Origin: Alistipes montrealensis
GTDB lineage: Bacteria > Bacteroidota > Bacteroidia > Bacteroidales > Rikenellaceae
Direction: 5' to 3'
Length of the DNA stretch: 64,000 bases
NCBI RefSeq assembly: GCF_018362775.1
Contig: NZ_JAGYXY010000001.1
Location: forward strand, 201,126 to 265,125
Positions 52,106 to 60,779 of the stretch are shown in pieces (position 1 is the first letter of the stretch; every line of letters starts with the position of its first letter). The position numbers were made by a program, and so were the translations under genes. The notes beneath the pieces were generated by a model, which was not told where the DNA came from, did not search any database, and worked only from the letters and a program-made list of their open reading frames with translations.

Positions 52106-52822
52106 CTAAAAATTGAACGACAGGCCCACGCCCAGTCCCATGTAGGAACGCGAAGGACGAAACTCCCCGGCGCGGAAATTGTCGGTCAGGTAGCAATGGT
52201 AGGTGAAGTCGCCGAAGAGGTTGAAACGCCAGATCGGAATAATCAGCCGCGCCCCTACGTCGAACGTACACGAGAAACGCTGCCGGACGGTATAGGGCCG
52301 CCACGAAGGATCGGTCGTCGAATAGCCTTCGGTCGTAAACGGCCCGCACATCAGTCCCGGGGTGAAACCCGCATGCACCTCGAATGCCGAAGGAAGAATC
52401 GAGAGCAACGCATTGAGGAAATAACTGCCGTCCGTCGACCTGTCGTCGGGGTAATATTCGTGGTTATAGTAATATCCCCGGTCTTCGAGCGCATATCCCG
52501 TCGCACGAAAGTGCCTGGTCCGCCAGGTGAATTGCAGCGGCACGGAGAAATAGTCGTTGGCGTCCTCGTCGATAAAGACGTTCAGCCCCGTCCTGAAACC
52601 GATGTTGTAAAAATTATAACGGGCATAGTCGATCGAAAAGGCCTGCAACTCGGGTCCCCGCCCGTCGCCCACATAGATTTGCGCCCCATAGCGCACGCCC
52701 AGTTCATTGTCGAACGTCTTCGGGGACGGCGGCATCTCGTGCTCGCCGGGATAGACGAGGGTTTGCGCTGCGGCTGTCCCGGTCGCGGCAGCCAGCAGCA
52801 GGAAGACAAGGAGTCTCTTCAT
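52106..52822 (-). CDS. Outer-membrane beta-barrel protein
   Basis: A 238-residue protein with signal peptide MKRLLVFLLLAAATGTAAAQ and alternating-residue strand patterns (GVRYGAQIYVGDG, NFYNIGFRTGLNVFI, FDVGARLIIPIWRFNLFGDF) ending in GVGLSFNF, a C-terminal barrel signal. It looks like a small OmpW/porin-type barrel of eight to ten strands; no family name is assigned. Own promoter, convergent with DUF4294. Confidence 0.75.
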   Translation of the reverse strand: MKRLLVFLLLAAATGTAAAQTLVYPGEHEMPPSPKTFDNELGVRYGAQIYVGDGRGPELQAFSIDYARYNFYNIGFRTGLNVFIDEDANDYFSVPLQFTWRTRHFRATGYALEDRGYYYNHEYYPDDRSTDGSYFLNALLSILPSAFEVHAGFTPGLMCGPFTTEGYSTTDPSWRPYTVRQRFSCTFDVGARLIIPIWRFNLFGDFTYHCYLTDNFRAGEFRPSRSYMGLGVGLSFNF

Positions 52823-52849
52823 TGCATGTAATTCGGTTAGGTCCGGCGT

Positions 52850-52857
52850 CAAAGGTA
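52850..52857 (-). promoter_or_regulatory. Beta-barrel gene promoter -7 element
   Basis: TACCTTTG on the minus strand, about 27 bases before the ATG. Confidence 0.55.
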
Positions 52858-52930
52858 TAAAAAAGCGCACAACGTCGACACATGGGGCAATTTTTAATTC
52901 ACGAAGCTTTATTTTTTCATTCTGTTTGCC

Positions 52931-52938
52931 TATCTTTG
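52931..52938 (+). promoter_or_regulatory. ffh promoter -7 element
   Basis: TATCTTTG on the plus strand behind a T-rich block; the leader before ffh is about 100 bases and GC-rich. Confidence 0.6.
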
Positions 52939-53042
52939 CCGGGAATTAATCCCGGCTCAGACGGACGGCGCCCGGCAAGGTCAGAAAAACCGGCCGCAGC
53001 ATCCCGGCCTGTACGGTCTCTGCGGGCAAAATTTCACAGTAT

Positions 53043-54374
53043 ATGTTTGAAAATTTAACAGATAAACTCGAACGGTCGTTTAAAATCCTCAAAGGCGAGG
53101 GCCGCATCACCGAAATCAACGTCGCGGAGACACTCAAGGAGATTCGCCGCGCACTGATCGACGCCGATGTCAACTACAAGGTAGCCAAGACTTTCACCGA
53201 CGAGGTGAAGCAGAAGGCCCTGGGCCAGGACGTGCTGAAAGCCGTCAAACCGGGCCAGATGATGACCAAGATCGTACGCGACGCGCTGGCCGAACTGATG
53301 GGCGGCACGGCCACGGACATCCGGCTGGAGGGTACTCCGGCGGTAATCCTGATCGCGGGTCTCCAGGGTTCGGGTAAGACGACTTTCTCGGGCAAACTGG
53401 CCTCGCTGCTCAAGAGCAAGAAAGGCCGCCAGGTGCTGCTCGTAGCGGGCGACGTTTACCGTCCTGCGGCCATCGACCAGTTGAAGGTGCTCGGCGGGCA
53501 GATCGGCGTAGAAGTCTACACCGAAGAGGGGAACAAAAACCCCGTGCAGATCGCTGAAAACGGTATCAAATACGCCCGGCAGAAGAATTACAACGTAGTG
53601 ATCGTCGACACCGCGGGCCGTCTGGCCGTGGACGAGACGATGATGCAGGAGATCACGGCGATCAAGGCCGCCGTGAAGCCTTCGGAGACGCTCTTCGTCG
53701 TGGACGCCATGACGGGCCAGGACGCCGTGAACACTGCCAAGGAGTTCAACGACCGCCTCGACTTCGACGGCGTGGTCCTCACCAAGCTCGACGGCGACAC
53801 CCGCGGCGGTGCGGCCATTTCGATCCGTTCGGTAGTCAACAAACCGCTCAAGTTCATTTCAAGCGGCGAGAAGATGGACGCTTTGCAGGTGTTCCACCCC
53901 GAGCGTATGGCCGACCGAATCCTGGGCATGGGCGACGTGGTGTCGCTCGTGGAACGCGCCCAGGAGCAGTTCGACGAGGAAGAGGCCCGGAAGTTGAAGA
54001 AAAAATTGGTGAAGAACCAGTTCAATTTCAACGACTTCATTTCGCAGATTCAGCAGATCAAGAAGATGGGTAACCTCAAGGACCTCGCTTCGATGCTCCC
54101 GGGCATGGGCAAGATGCTCAAGAACGTGGATATTCCGGACGATGTCTTCAAGCAGACCGAGGCGATCATCTCGTCGATGACCCCTTCGGAGCGCGAACAC
54201 CCCGAGATCATCAACGCCCGCCGCCGCGAACGCATCGCCAAGGGTTCGGGTACGACGATGGCCGACGTGAACCGACTGATGAAGCAGTTCGACGACACGC
54301 GCAAGATGATGAAAGCCGTGGCAGGCGGCGGCATGAAGATGCCCAAGATGCCGGGCGGCATGATGCGCCGGTAA
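53043..54374 (+). CDS. ffh: Signal recognition particle protein Ffh
   Basis: SRP GTPase that binds signal sequences and 4.5S RNA and delivers nascent membrane proteins to FtsY; 443 residues. N domain 1-95, G domain with LIAGLQGSGKTTFSGKLA, DTAGRLAVDE and TKLDGDTRGGAA, then the methionine-rich M domain (MLPGMGKMLKNVDIPDD, GGGMKMPKMPGGMMRR). Length and order are normal. It ends at a shared terminator with the nitroreductase gene. Confidence 0.97.
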   Translation: MFENLTDKLERSFKILKGEGRITEINVAETLKEIRRALIDADVNYKVAKTFTDEVKQKALGQDVLKAVKPGQMMTKIVRDALAELMGGTATDIRLEGTPAVILIAGLQGSGKTTFSGKLASLLKSKKGRQVLLVAGDVYRPAAIDQLKVLGGQIGVEVYTEEGNKNPVQIAENGIKYARQKNYNVVIVDTAGRLAVDETMMQEITAIKAAVKPSETLFVVDAMTGQDAVNTAKEFNDRLDFDGVVLTKLDGDTRGGAAISIRSVVNKPLKFISSGEKMDALQVFHPERMADRILGMGDVVSLVERAQEQFDEEEARKLKKKLVKNQFNFNDFISQIQQIKKMGNLKDLASMLPGMGKMLKNVDIPDDVFKQTEAIISSMTPSEREHPEIINARRRERIAKGSGTTMADVNRLMKQFDDTRKMMKAVAGGGMKMPKMPGGMMRR

Positions 54375-54386
54375 ACCCGATCACAC

Positions 54387-54420
54387 AAAAATCCCCGGAA
54401 CGGCGTTCCGGGGATTTTTT
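54387..54420. terminator. Bidirectional terminator, ffh / nitroreductase
   Basis: AAAAATCCCCGGAAC and GTTCCGGGGATTTTT around a three-base loop, T7 on the plus strand. Confidence 0.92.
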
Positions 54421-55037
54421 TACTCGGCCCAGCCGTTGCGGCGGACCTTTGCGGGGTCCCACTTCTGCTTGGGAGCGGGATTTTCGGCCGGATAACCGAT
54501 CGGTATCACATTGAGCGGCACGACGTGGCGGGGAAGCCCCAGCACGTTGCGGACGGCACGCACGCGATCCTCGTAGGAATACACGCCCGTCCACACAGCC
54601 CCCAGCCCGACGGCATGAGCCGCCAGCAGCAGGTTCTCCGAAGCGGCCGCCGCATCCTGCACCCACCACCCGGCATTGGTCGCACCCTGCGACTCGGTCA
54701 GCACGCCGCACACCACGACCGCCATCGGAGCCGCAGCGGCGCTCTGCGCATAAGGCAGCGAGTCGGCCAGTTGCCGCAGCAAGTCCTTGTCATCCACCAC
54801 GATAAAGGCCCACGGCTGGCGGTTGCGGGCCGAAGGGGCCGACATCGCGGCGCACAGCAACAGTTCGACCGTGTCGGCGCCCACCGGGCGGTCCTGGTAG
54901 GCGCGGATGCTGGTGCGCGCGGAAATGGCATCCAGCACCGCCTGTCCGGCATTGGAAGAGCTTCCGCCGCAGGAGACAATCAGCAGGATCGTCAGGACGA
55001 TCCCGGAGACCATGTTGAAAATTTTCGGCATATTCAT
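54420..55037 (-). CDS. Lipoprotein nitroreductase
   Basis: A nitroreductase-family protein of 205 residues carrying a lipoprotein signal: MNMPKIFNMVSGIVLTILLIVSC, with the lipobox ending at Cys23. The mature domain has the FMN-binding RTSIRAYQDRPV and SAPSARNRQPWAFIVVDD motifs, GVGAVW-like GLGAVWTGVYSYEDRV, and VIPIGYPAE near the end, all typical of NfsB/FRase-type enzymes. The family is usually cytoplasmic, so an envelope location, with FMN present there, is unusual. Substrate unknown. ATGs at 55037 and 55031 are both possible. Confidence 0.87.
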   Translation of the reverse strand: MNMPKIFNMVSGIVLTILLIVSCGGSSSNAGQAVLDAISARTSIRAYQDRPVGADTVELLLCAAMSAPSARNRQPWAFIVVDDKDLLRQLADSLPYAQSAAAAPMAVVVCGVLTESQGATNAGWWVQDAAAASENLLLAAHAVGLGAVWTGVYSYEDRVRAVRNVLGLPRHVVPLNVIPIGYPAENPAPKQKWDPAKVRRNGWAE

Positions 55038-55059
55038 AAATTCGGTATTGCGGTTACGG

Positions 55060-55067
55060 CAAATATA
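55060..55067 (-). promoter_or_regulatory. Nitroreductase gene promoter -7 element
   Basis: TATATTTG on the minus strand, about 22 bases before the ATG. Confidence 0.55.
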
Positions 55068-55139
55068 ACGGAAAAATTTCCGAAATGAAACCCCGGCGGT
55101 CCAAACGGCAAATTTACGGGGCAAATAATCGTTCCCGCG

Positions 55140-55171
55140 TTTGCAGGGGTCTGTTTTTATCGTTACCTTTG
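55140..55171 (+). promoter_or_regulatory. era promoter
   Basis: TTTG (55140-55143), 20 bases, TACCTTTG (55164-55171). Confidence 0.65.
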
Positions 55172-55211
55172 CACGTAATAGCTAAAAAACGCCCCTGACA
55201 CAACATCAACT

Positions 55212-56093
55212 ATGCATAAATCGGGCTTCGTAAATATCATCGGCAACCCCAACGTGGGTAAATCGACGCTGATGAACGCATTGGTCGGCGAAAAACTCTC
55301 GATCATCACCTCGAAGGCGCAGACCACGCGCCACCGCATCATGGGCATCGTCTCGGGCGAAGATTTCCAGATCGTCTATTCCGATACGCCCGGCATCCTG
55401 AAACCTTCGTACAAACTCCAGGAGTCGATGATGAAATTCGTGACGGGCGCCGTGACCGACGCCGACGTGATCCTCTACGTGACGGACACCGTCGAACGGA
55501 GCGAACGCTCGGCCGAAATCATCGAACGCATCAACCAAAGCGGCATCCCGACGATCGTGGTCATCAACAAGATCGACCTCACGACGCCCGAGGCCCTGGA
55601 CGCACTGGTCGACAAATGGCAGGCCGAAATTCCCGGGGCACAGGTCGTTCCCACGTCGGCCAAGGAGAATTTCAACATCGAAGGGTTGTTCAAGACCATC
55701 CTCAGCCTGCTGCCCGAAGGCCCGGCGTTCTACCCCAAGGACACGCTCACGGACAAGACGCTGCGCTTCTTCGCTTCGGAGATCATCCGCGAGAAGATTC
55801 TCAAATTCTACGACAAGGAGATCCCCTACTGCTGTGAGATCGAGATCGAAAGCTACAAGGAAGAACCGACGATCGACCGTATCGCCGCGACGATTTACGT
55901 GGCCCGCGACTCACAGAAAGGCATCCTGATCGGCCATAAGGGCGAGAAACTGAAGAAGGTCGGCCAGACGGCGCGCGAAGACATGGAACAGTTCCTCGGC
56001 AAGAAGGTTTTCCTCCAGTTGTTCGTCAAGGTCAGCGACGACTGGCGCAACAACGAGCGCCAGTTACGCCGATTCGGATACGAACAGGAATAA
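55212..56093 (+). CDS. era: GTPase Era
   Basis: Ribosome-assembly GTPase that binds the 3' end of 16S rRNA; 293 residues. G1 is IIGNPNVGKSTL, the effector region is TTRHRIMGI, G3 is DTPGILKP, G4 is INKID, and the C-terminal KH domain carries GILIGHKGEKLKKVG. First gene of a likely operon with the TPR protein (43-base gap) and the MFS transporter. Confidence 0.97.
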   Translation: MHKSGFVNIIGNPNVGKSTLMNALVGEKLSIITSKAQTTRHRIMGIVSGEDFQIVYSDTPGILKPSYKLQESMMKFVTGAVTDADVILYVTDTVERSERSAEIIERINQSGIPTIVVINKIDLTTPEALDALVDKWQAEIPGAQVVPTSAKENFNIEGLFKTILSLLPEGPAFYPKDTLTDKTLRFFASEIIREKILKFYDKEIPYCCEIEIESYKEEPTIDRIAATIYVARDSQKGILIGHKGEKLKKVGQTAREDMEQFLGKKVFLQLFVKVSDDWRNNERQLRRFGYEQE

Positions 56094-56136
56094 TAAATCG
56101 CACGAAAAGCCCGTTAAAAGAGCAAAAACAGTCAGC

Positions 56137-58125
56137 ATGCGGAAACTCATCGCCGGAATCATATTGGGGGCCGCCCTGCTGTGCGGCACGAAAACCTATG
56201 CACAGTACAACCGGGAATATTTCTTCTGGGTCGGCCGGTCGTGCATGATGAACAACGACTACCAGGAGGCCATCCGCACGCTGAATACCCTGCTGCGTTT
56301 CGACGAAGACGCTTTCGAAGGCTACTTCCTGCGTGGTATCGCCAAATACAACCTCGACGACCTGCTGGGCGCCGAGGACGATTTTTCGACGGCCATCCGC
56401 CTGAATCCCGTCTACACGCAAGCCTACACCTACCGCGCTATTACGCGTTCGCGCCTGGGCAATTACGACGATGCTTTGCAGGATTTCCGCGAGGCGATCG
56501 AACTGCGCCCCGACCTGCCGGGTCCTTATTACAGCCGCGGCGTGACGCGTCTTTTGAACCAGCAGTTCAAAGAGGCCATCGACGACTTCGACAAATTCAT
56601 CCGCCAGGAAAACAAGGTCGCCGACGCATTCATCTGCCGAGGCCTGAGTTACCTGCACCTGAAAGACACCACGCGGGCCTACGAGAATTTCAACACAGCG
56701 ATACGCACCAACCGCGAAAATCCCAACGGCTACAACCGCCGCGGCGGACTGCACCTCCAACAGGAGCAGTACAAGGAAGCGGAAGCGGATTTCAACAAGG
56801 CCATCGAGTGCGACTCGGCTTACCTACTCTCCTATTTCAACCGCGCATTGGTCTACTCGTCGACCAACCGTCCGATGCAGGCCCTGGCCGATTTCGACAA
56901 GGTAATCCAGCTCGATTCGACCAACTCGCTGACCTATTTCAACCGCGCGATGCTGCGCACACAGATCGGCGACTACAACCGTGCGCTGGAGGACTACGAC
57001 AAAGTGGCGCTCTATTCGCCCAACAACGTGCTGGTTTACTACAACCGTGCGGGCGTCTTTGCCCAACTGGGTGAGATCGAACGCGCCGTGGAGGACTACT
57101 CGTCGGCCATCAAACTCTACCCCGATTTCGCCAACGCCTACATTTACCGCAGCCGCCTGCGCGAGTTGCTGCGCGACCCGCAGGGAGCCAAGGAGGACCG
57201 CAATATCGCCCAGCGGAAAATCGCCGAATACAAGTCGCGCCTGAGCGACAGTACCTATTCGATCTACGCCGACACGACACAGCGTTTCGACCGCCTGCTG
57301 TCGTTCGACAGCAAGTTCGCCGGAGGCGGCTTCGACCGCATCACGGGCCACAACGGCGGCCACGAGGAGATGCGCCTGCTGCCGCTATTCAAGTTCACGC
57401 TGATGCGCGCCGACTCTGTTCCCGCCGTCAAGCCCTACCACCTCCAGCGTGTCGACGACTTCAAAAAACGCATCGACAACGAATACCTTACCCTGTCGTG
57501 CCGCGAAAGCAACATCGCGCCCGATACGCTCGTGATGCTCGACAAGCACTATGTGCAGGAACTCAAGACCAGCGAGCCTTCGTGGACCGTGCTCTTCGAA
57601 CGCGCCGTCACACAGTCGCTCATCAAGCAGTACACCAACTCGGTGAGCACTTATTCGTCGGCCATCGAACTCAACCCGTCGAACCCGTTCCTCTACCTGA
57701 ACCGTTCGACGACGCGCGCCGAGATGATCGACTTCATCTCGTCGATCGACAACTCCTACCAGCGGATCACGATCGACTCGGACCCTGCCAACCGATTGAA
57801 CAACAATTCGAAACGCACGTACAGCTACGACGAGGCGGTGGCCGACCTGATCAAGGCCATCAAGCTCTTCCCCGACTTCGCCTATGCCTATTATAACCGA
57901 GGTAACCTGCTGGCCCTGTCGGGCAGCCTGCCCGAGGCATTCGAGGATTACTCGAAGGCCATCGAACTCAACCCCTCATTTGCCGAGGCCTACTACAACC
58001 GCGGCATCATCCAGATATTCATGAAGGACACCCGCAAGGGCTGTCTCGACATTTCGAAAGCCGGCGAACTCGGAATCACCGAAGCCTACGAGGTGCTGAA
58101 ACGTTACGCATCACTGGATAACTAA
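56137..58125 (+). CDS. Exported tetratricopeptide-repeat protein
   Basis: A 662-residue protein with signal peptide MRKLIAGIILGAALLCGTKTYAQ and about 12 TPR units. Repeats are obvious, for example YFLRGIAKYNLDDLLGAEDD, YFNRALVYSSTNRPMQALAD and YYNRGNLLALSGSLPEAFED. Residues about 370-500 interrupt the array with a non-repeat segment (FDRLLSFDSKFAGGGFDRIT onward). It probably scaffolds other proteins at the envelope. Partners are unknown. It lies between era and the MFS gene with an 18-base gap downstream. Confidence 0.9.
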   Translation: MRKLIAGIILGAALLCGTKTYAQYNREYFFWVGRSCMMNNDYQEAIRTLNTLLRFDEDAFEGYFLRGIAKYNLDDLLGAEDDFSTAIRLNPVYTQAYTYRAITRSRLGNYDDALQDFREAIELRPDLPGPYYSRGVTRLLNQQFKEAIDDFDKFIRQENKVADAFICRGLSYLHLKDTTRAYENFNTAIRTNRENPNGYNRRGGLHLQQEQYKEAEADFNKAIECDSAYLLSYFNRALVYSSTNRPMQALADFDKVIQLDSTNSLTYFNRAMLRTQIGDYNRALEDYDKVALYSPNNVLVYYNRAGVFAQLGEIERAVEDYSSAIKLYPDFANAYIYRSRLRELLRDPQGAKEDRNIAQRKIAEYKSRLSDSTYSIYADTTQRFDRLLSFDSKFAGGGFDRITGHNGGHEEMRLLPLFKFTLMRADSVPAVKPYHLQRVDDFKKRIDNEYLTLSCRESNIAPDTLVMLDKHYVQELKTSEPSWTVLFERAVTQSLIKQYTNSVSTYSSAIELNPSNPFLYLNRSTTRAEMIDFISSIDNSYQRITIDSDPANRLNNNSKRTYSYDEAVADLIKAIKLFPDFAYAYYNRGNLLALSGSLPEAFEDYSKAIELNPSFAEAYYNRGIIQIFMKDTRKGCLDISKAGELGITEAYEVLKRYASLDN

Positions 58126-58142
58126 CTCAAACAAAAACAAAT

Positions 58143-59531
58143 ATGGTAGAAACTATCCAACGCAAACTGAACGATTCGCCTGCGGCCCGATGGACGGCAT
58201 TGGTGCTCATCGCATCCACGATGTTCTTCGGCTACATGTTCGTCGACCTCATGTCGCCGCTCCAGAGCATGATCGAAGCACAGCGCGGATGGACTCCCGA
58301 CGTGTTCGGCATGTACGGCAGTTCGGAGTTTATTCTCAACGTCTTCGGATTCCTGATTCTCGCGGGCATCATCCTCGATAAGATGGGCGTGCGGTTTACG
58401 GGTGAACTGTCGGCGTCGCTGATGTTTATCGGCGCCGCAATCAAATACTACGCCGTGAGCGACCTGTTCGCAGGTTCGGGCGTCGAAGCGTGGCTCAATT
58501 CGTGGTGGATTTCGTTCCCCGCTTCGGCCAAGCTGGCGTCGCTGGGCTTCATGATCTTCGGGTGCGGTATGGAAATGGCCGGCATCACCGTTTCGAAGGC
58601 TATCGCCAAGTGGTTCGAGGGTAAGGAGATGGCCCTGGCCATGGGACTCGAAATGGCCATCGCACGCGTCGGCGTCTTCGCCGTCTTTTCGCTTTCGCCC
58701 TGGCTGGCCAACATGGCTCCCGCCACGGTCGTGCGTCCCGTGGCGTTCTGCACCCTGCTGCTGCTGATCGGCCTGCTGACCTTCGTGATCTTCTCCTTCA
58801 TGGACCGCAAACTGGACAAGCAACTCGGCCTCGACAGCCGGGGCGGCGGAGGCAGCGAAGAGGAATTCAAGGTCAGCGACCTGAAGTTTATCCTCAGCAG
58901 CAAAGTGTTCTGGATCATTGCCTTCCTCTGTGTGCTCTACTACTCGGCCATCTTCCCCTTCCAGCGTTTCGCCACGAACATGCTGGAGAGCAACCTCGGC
59001 GTATCGGCCCAGACTGCGGCCGACATTTTCCGCTGGTTCCCGATGGGTGCGGCGGCCATTACTCCGTTCCTGGGCCGTTATCTCGACCACAAGGGCAAAG
59101 GCGCCACGATGCTCATTCTCGGCGCAATGCTGATGATCGTATGCCACCTGACCTTTGCATTCGTGCTCCCGGAATTCCCGAGCAAACCCATCGCCTACGG
59201 TTCGATCGTCCTGCTCGGCATTTCGTTCTCGCTGGTTCCGGCAGCACTTTGGCCGTCGGTTCCCAAGATCGTGGAGACGCGCTACCTGGGTTCGGCCTAT
59301 TCGCTGATCTTCTGGATTCAGAACATCGGACTGTGCCTGTTCCCGATGCTCTTCGGATTCGCGCTCAAATATTTCAACGAGGGGCGCGCCGAAGGTATGC
59401 CCTATGACTACACGCGGCCGATGCTGATCTTCGTCGCCTGCGGCGTGCTGGCGATGCTGCTGGGAATATGGCTCAAGGCCGAAGACCGGAAAAAGAAATA
59501 CGGGCTGGAACTGCCCAATATCAAGAAGTAG
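58143..59531 (+). CDS. Major facilitator superfamily transporter
   Basis: A 462-residue inner-membrane carrier with about 12 hydrophobic segments. The loop after helix 2 has AGIILDKMGVRFTGE, a variant of the MFS motif A, and the second half repeats it as GRYLDHKGKGATML. A charged cytoplasmic loop near residue 230 (RKLDKQLGLDSRGGGGSEEE) separates the two halves. Related Bacteroidetes proteins are annotated only as MFS; the substrate cannot be inferred. It starts 18 bases after the TPR gene. Confidence 0.9.
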   Translation: MVETIQRKLNDSPAARWTALVLIASTMFFGYMFVDLMSPLQSMIEAQRGWTPDVFGMYGSSEFILNVFGFLILAGIILDKMGVRFTGELSASLMFIGAAIKYYAVSDLFAGSGVEAWLNSWWISFPASAKLASLGFMIFGCGMEMAGITVSKAIAKWFEGKEMALAMGLEMAIARVGVFAVFSLSPWLANMAPATVVRPVAFCTLLLLIGLLTFVIFSFMDRKLDKQLGLDSRGGGGSEEEFKVSDLKFILSSKVFWIIAFLCVLYYSAIFPFQRFATNMLESNLGVSAQTAADIFRWFPMGAAAITPFLGRYLDHKGKGATMLILGAMLMIVCHLTFAFVLPEFPSKPIAYGSIVLLGISFSLVPAALWPSVPKIVETRYLGSAYSLIFWIQNIGLCLFPMLFGFALKYFNEGRAEGMPYDYTRPMLIFVACGVLAMLLGIWLKAEDRKKKYGLELPNIKK

Positions 59532-59559
59532 CCCAAGCTACACCCAATAAATGAAGAAA

Positions 59560-59596
59560 GGGCCTGTCGTGCGATGCACGGCAGGCCCCTGTTTTT
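59560..59596 (+). terminator. Terminator after the MFS gene
   Basis: GGGCCTGTCGTGC and GCACGGCAGGCCC form a long stem followed by CTGTTTTTT. It may also slow transcripts from the convergent GtrA gene. Confidence 0.88.
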
Positions 59597-60007
59597 TCAG
59601 ATTTTCAGGCGACCGCGCAGGGCGAAACGCACCAGGAAGAAATTGATGGGAAAAGCGACCGCAAATACACACAGCGGCGCATAGAGTTTCGGCACGCCTA
59701 CCCACAGCCAGATTTCGAGCAGCACCAGTTCGTTGACCAGGTTAATCAGGTGAGCCGCCAGGAACTTCGCGGCACGCGCTACCGAAGGCTGCACGCGGAA
59801 AGTGAAATAACTCGACAGGATGAAATTACACACGATGCTGACACAGAAGGCGCAGACGTAGGCAAAGGCGGGCCTGAGGTCGTCGAAATGCCTTACCAGC
59901 ACGACATAGGTCGCATAATTGACTCCCGTGGCAATGCCGCCTACGACGGCGAAACGCACGAAAGCGCTCTCGTAGAGCGTCCGGATCAGCATTCCTACCC
60001 TATTCAT
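59597..60007 (-). CDS. GtrA family membrane protein
   Basis: A 136-residue protein with four predicted membrane helices (RFAVVGGIATGVNYATYVVL, AFAYVCAFCVSIVCNFILSS and two more). GtrA proteins are thought to help move polyprenyl-phosphate-linked sugars across the inner membrane. This fits the downstream-of-operon position behind a GT2/GT87 fusion. Its start overlaps the deacetylase gene by 8 bases. Last gene of the glycan cassette. Confidence 0.9.
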   Translation of the reverse strand: MNRVGMLIRTLYESAFVRFAVVGGIATGVNYATYVVLVRHFDDLRPAFAYVCAFCVSIVCNFILSSYFTFRVQPSVARAAKFLAAHLINLVNELVLLEIWLWVGVPKLYAPLCVFAVAFPINFFLVRFALRGRLKI

Positions 60008-60779
60008 CGTATCCGAGGTATTCGCGGGTCGTCGTAAAACGGCATCCGCGGGATTTCAGCCACTCCAGCAGCCAGGTGAACTTATCTTGCAACGCTGGTC
60101 CCGAACAATGCGAAAGATAGCCCGGAACGCCGAATGCAGGGTCTTTCAACCGTCCGGAGAACTCCCACGGGTGGAAGTAGAGGTTCAAGTGCCCGTCGCG
60201 GTGCAGGGCACTGCGGCAAAGCTGTTTATAGAGCGGCAGCGGCATGACGTGCAGCGAAATCCAGAACAAAGGGACCCGGAAGGGCGCGGAGACCGAAACC
60301 GGATAAATTGCCAGTCCGTCACGGTGCGACACCGAACGCGGAGCGCGGAGGTTGTTGTAACGCGTCGGAATCCAGGTCGGGTTGATCGACGAATCGTATT
60401 TGTAACCCGCAGCGGCAAGCGTTGCGGCGGAGACCGCGGCCAGGCGCGGAGCACGGTAACCGGTCACGGTCTGCCCGGTCAGCTTTTCGAGCGCCTGTCT
60501 GCTCCCGGCAGGGTCGGCTCCGGCGGTCAATCCATGATAATAGTCGTGCGAGGCCACCTCGTGTCCTCCCGTGACGATGCGGCGGATGAGTTCGGGGCGG
60601 TGGAGCGCAAAATTGGCCGTCGTGTAGAACGTCGCCCGCAGGCCGAGCCGTGCAAGCAGTTGCAACAGGAATTCCAGCCCTTCGGTGCTCACCGCGAGCT
60701 GTGTATCGAAGTCGATTTTCCGTCCCCTTTCGAGCGGGAAATCGAACTCCTCGACATCGAAACCGAGTGTTACTGTCAT
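60000..60779 (-). CDS. Polysaccharide deacetylase family protein
   Basis: A 259-residue NodB-homology (carbohydrate esterase 4-like) protein without signal peptide. The fold motifs are GFDVEEFDFP at the start (metal Asp), ATFYTTANFALHRPELIRRI, GGHEVASHDYYH (metal His pair), GYRAPRL and LNLYFHPWEFSG. It would remove N-acetyl groups from a lipid-linked or polymeric sugar in the cytoplasm, or act as a PIG-L-like enzyme. It overlaps both neighbours (4 and 8 bases), so its role belongs to the cassette. Confidence 0.88.
   Translation of the reverse strand: MTVTLGFDVEEFDFPLERGRKIDFDTQLAVSTEGLEFLLQLLARLGLRATFYTTANFALHRPELIRRIVTGGHEVASHDYYHGLTAGADPAGSRQALEKLTGQTVTGYRAPRLAAVSAATLAAAGYKYDSSINPTWIPTRYNNLRAPRSVSHRDGLAIYPVSVSAPFRVPLFWISLHVMPLPLYKQLCRSALHRDGHLNLYFHPWEFSGRLKDPAFGVPGYLSHCSGPALQDKFTWLLEWLKSRGCRFTTTREYLGYDE

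Noticed and set aside
52939..53040. Possible 4.5S (SRP) RNA in the GC-rich leader of ffh
   Set aside because: Fragments such as AGGTCAG and GCAGCA resemble SRP RNA, but the conserved GGAAGGAAGCAGCC core is not present, so I do not call it.
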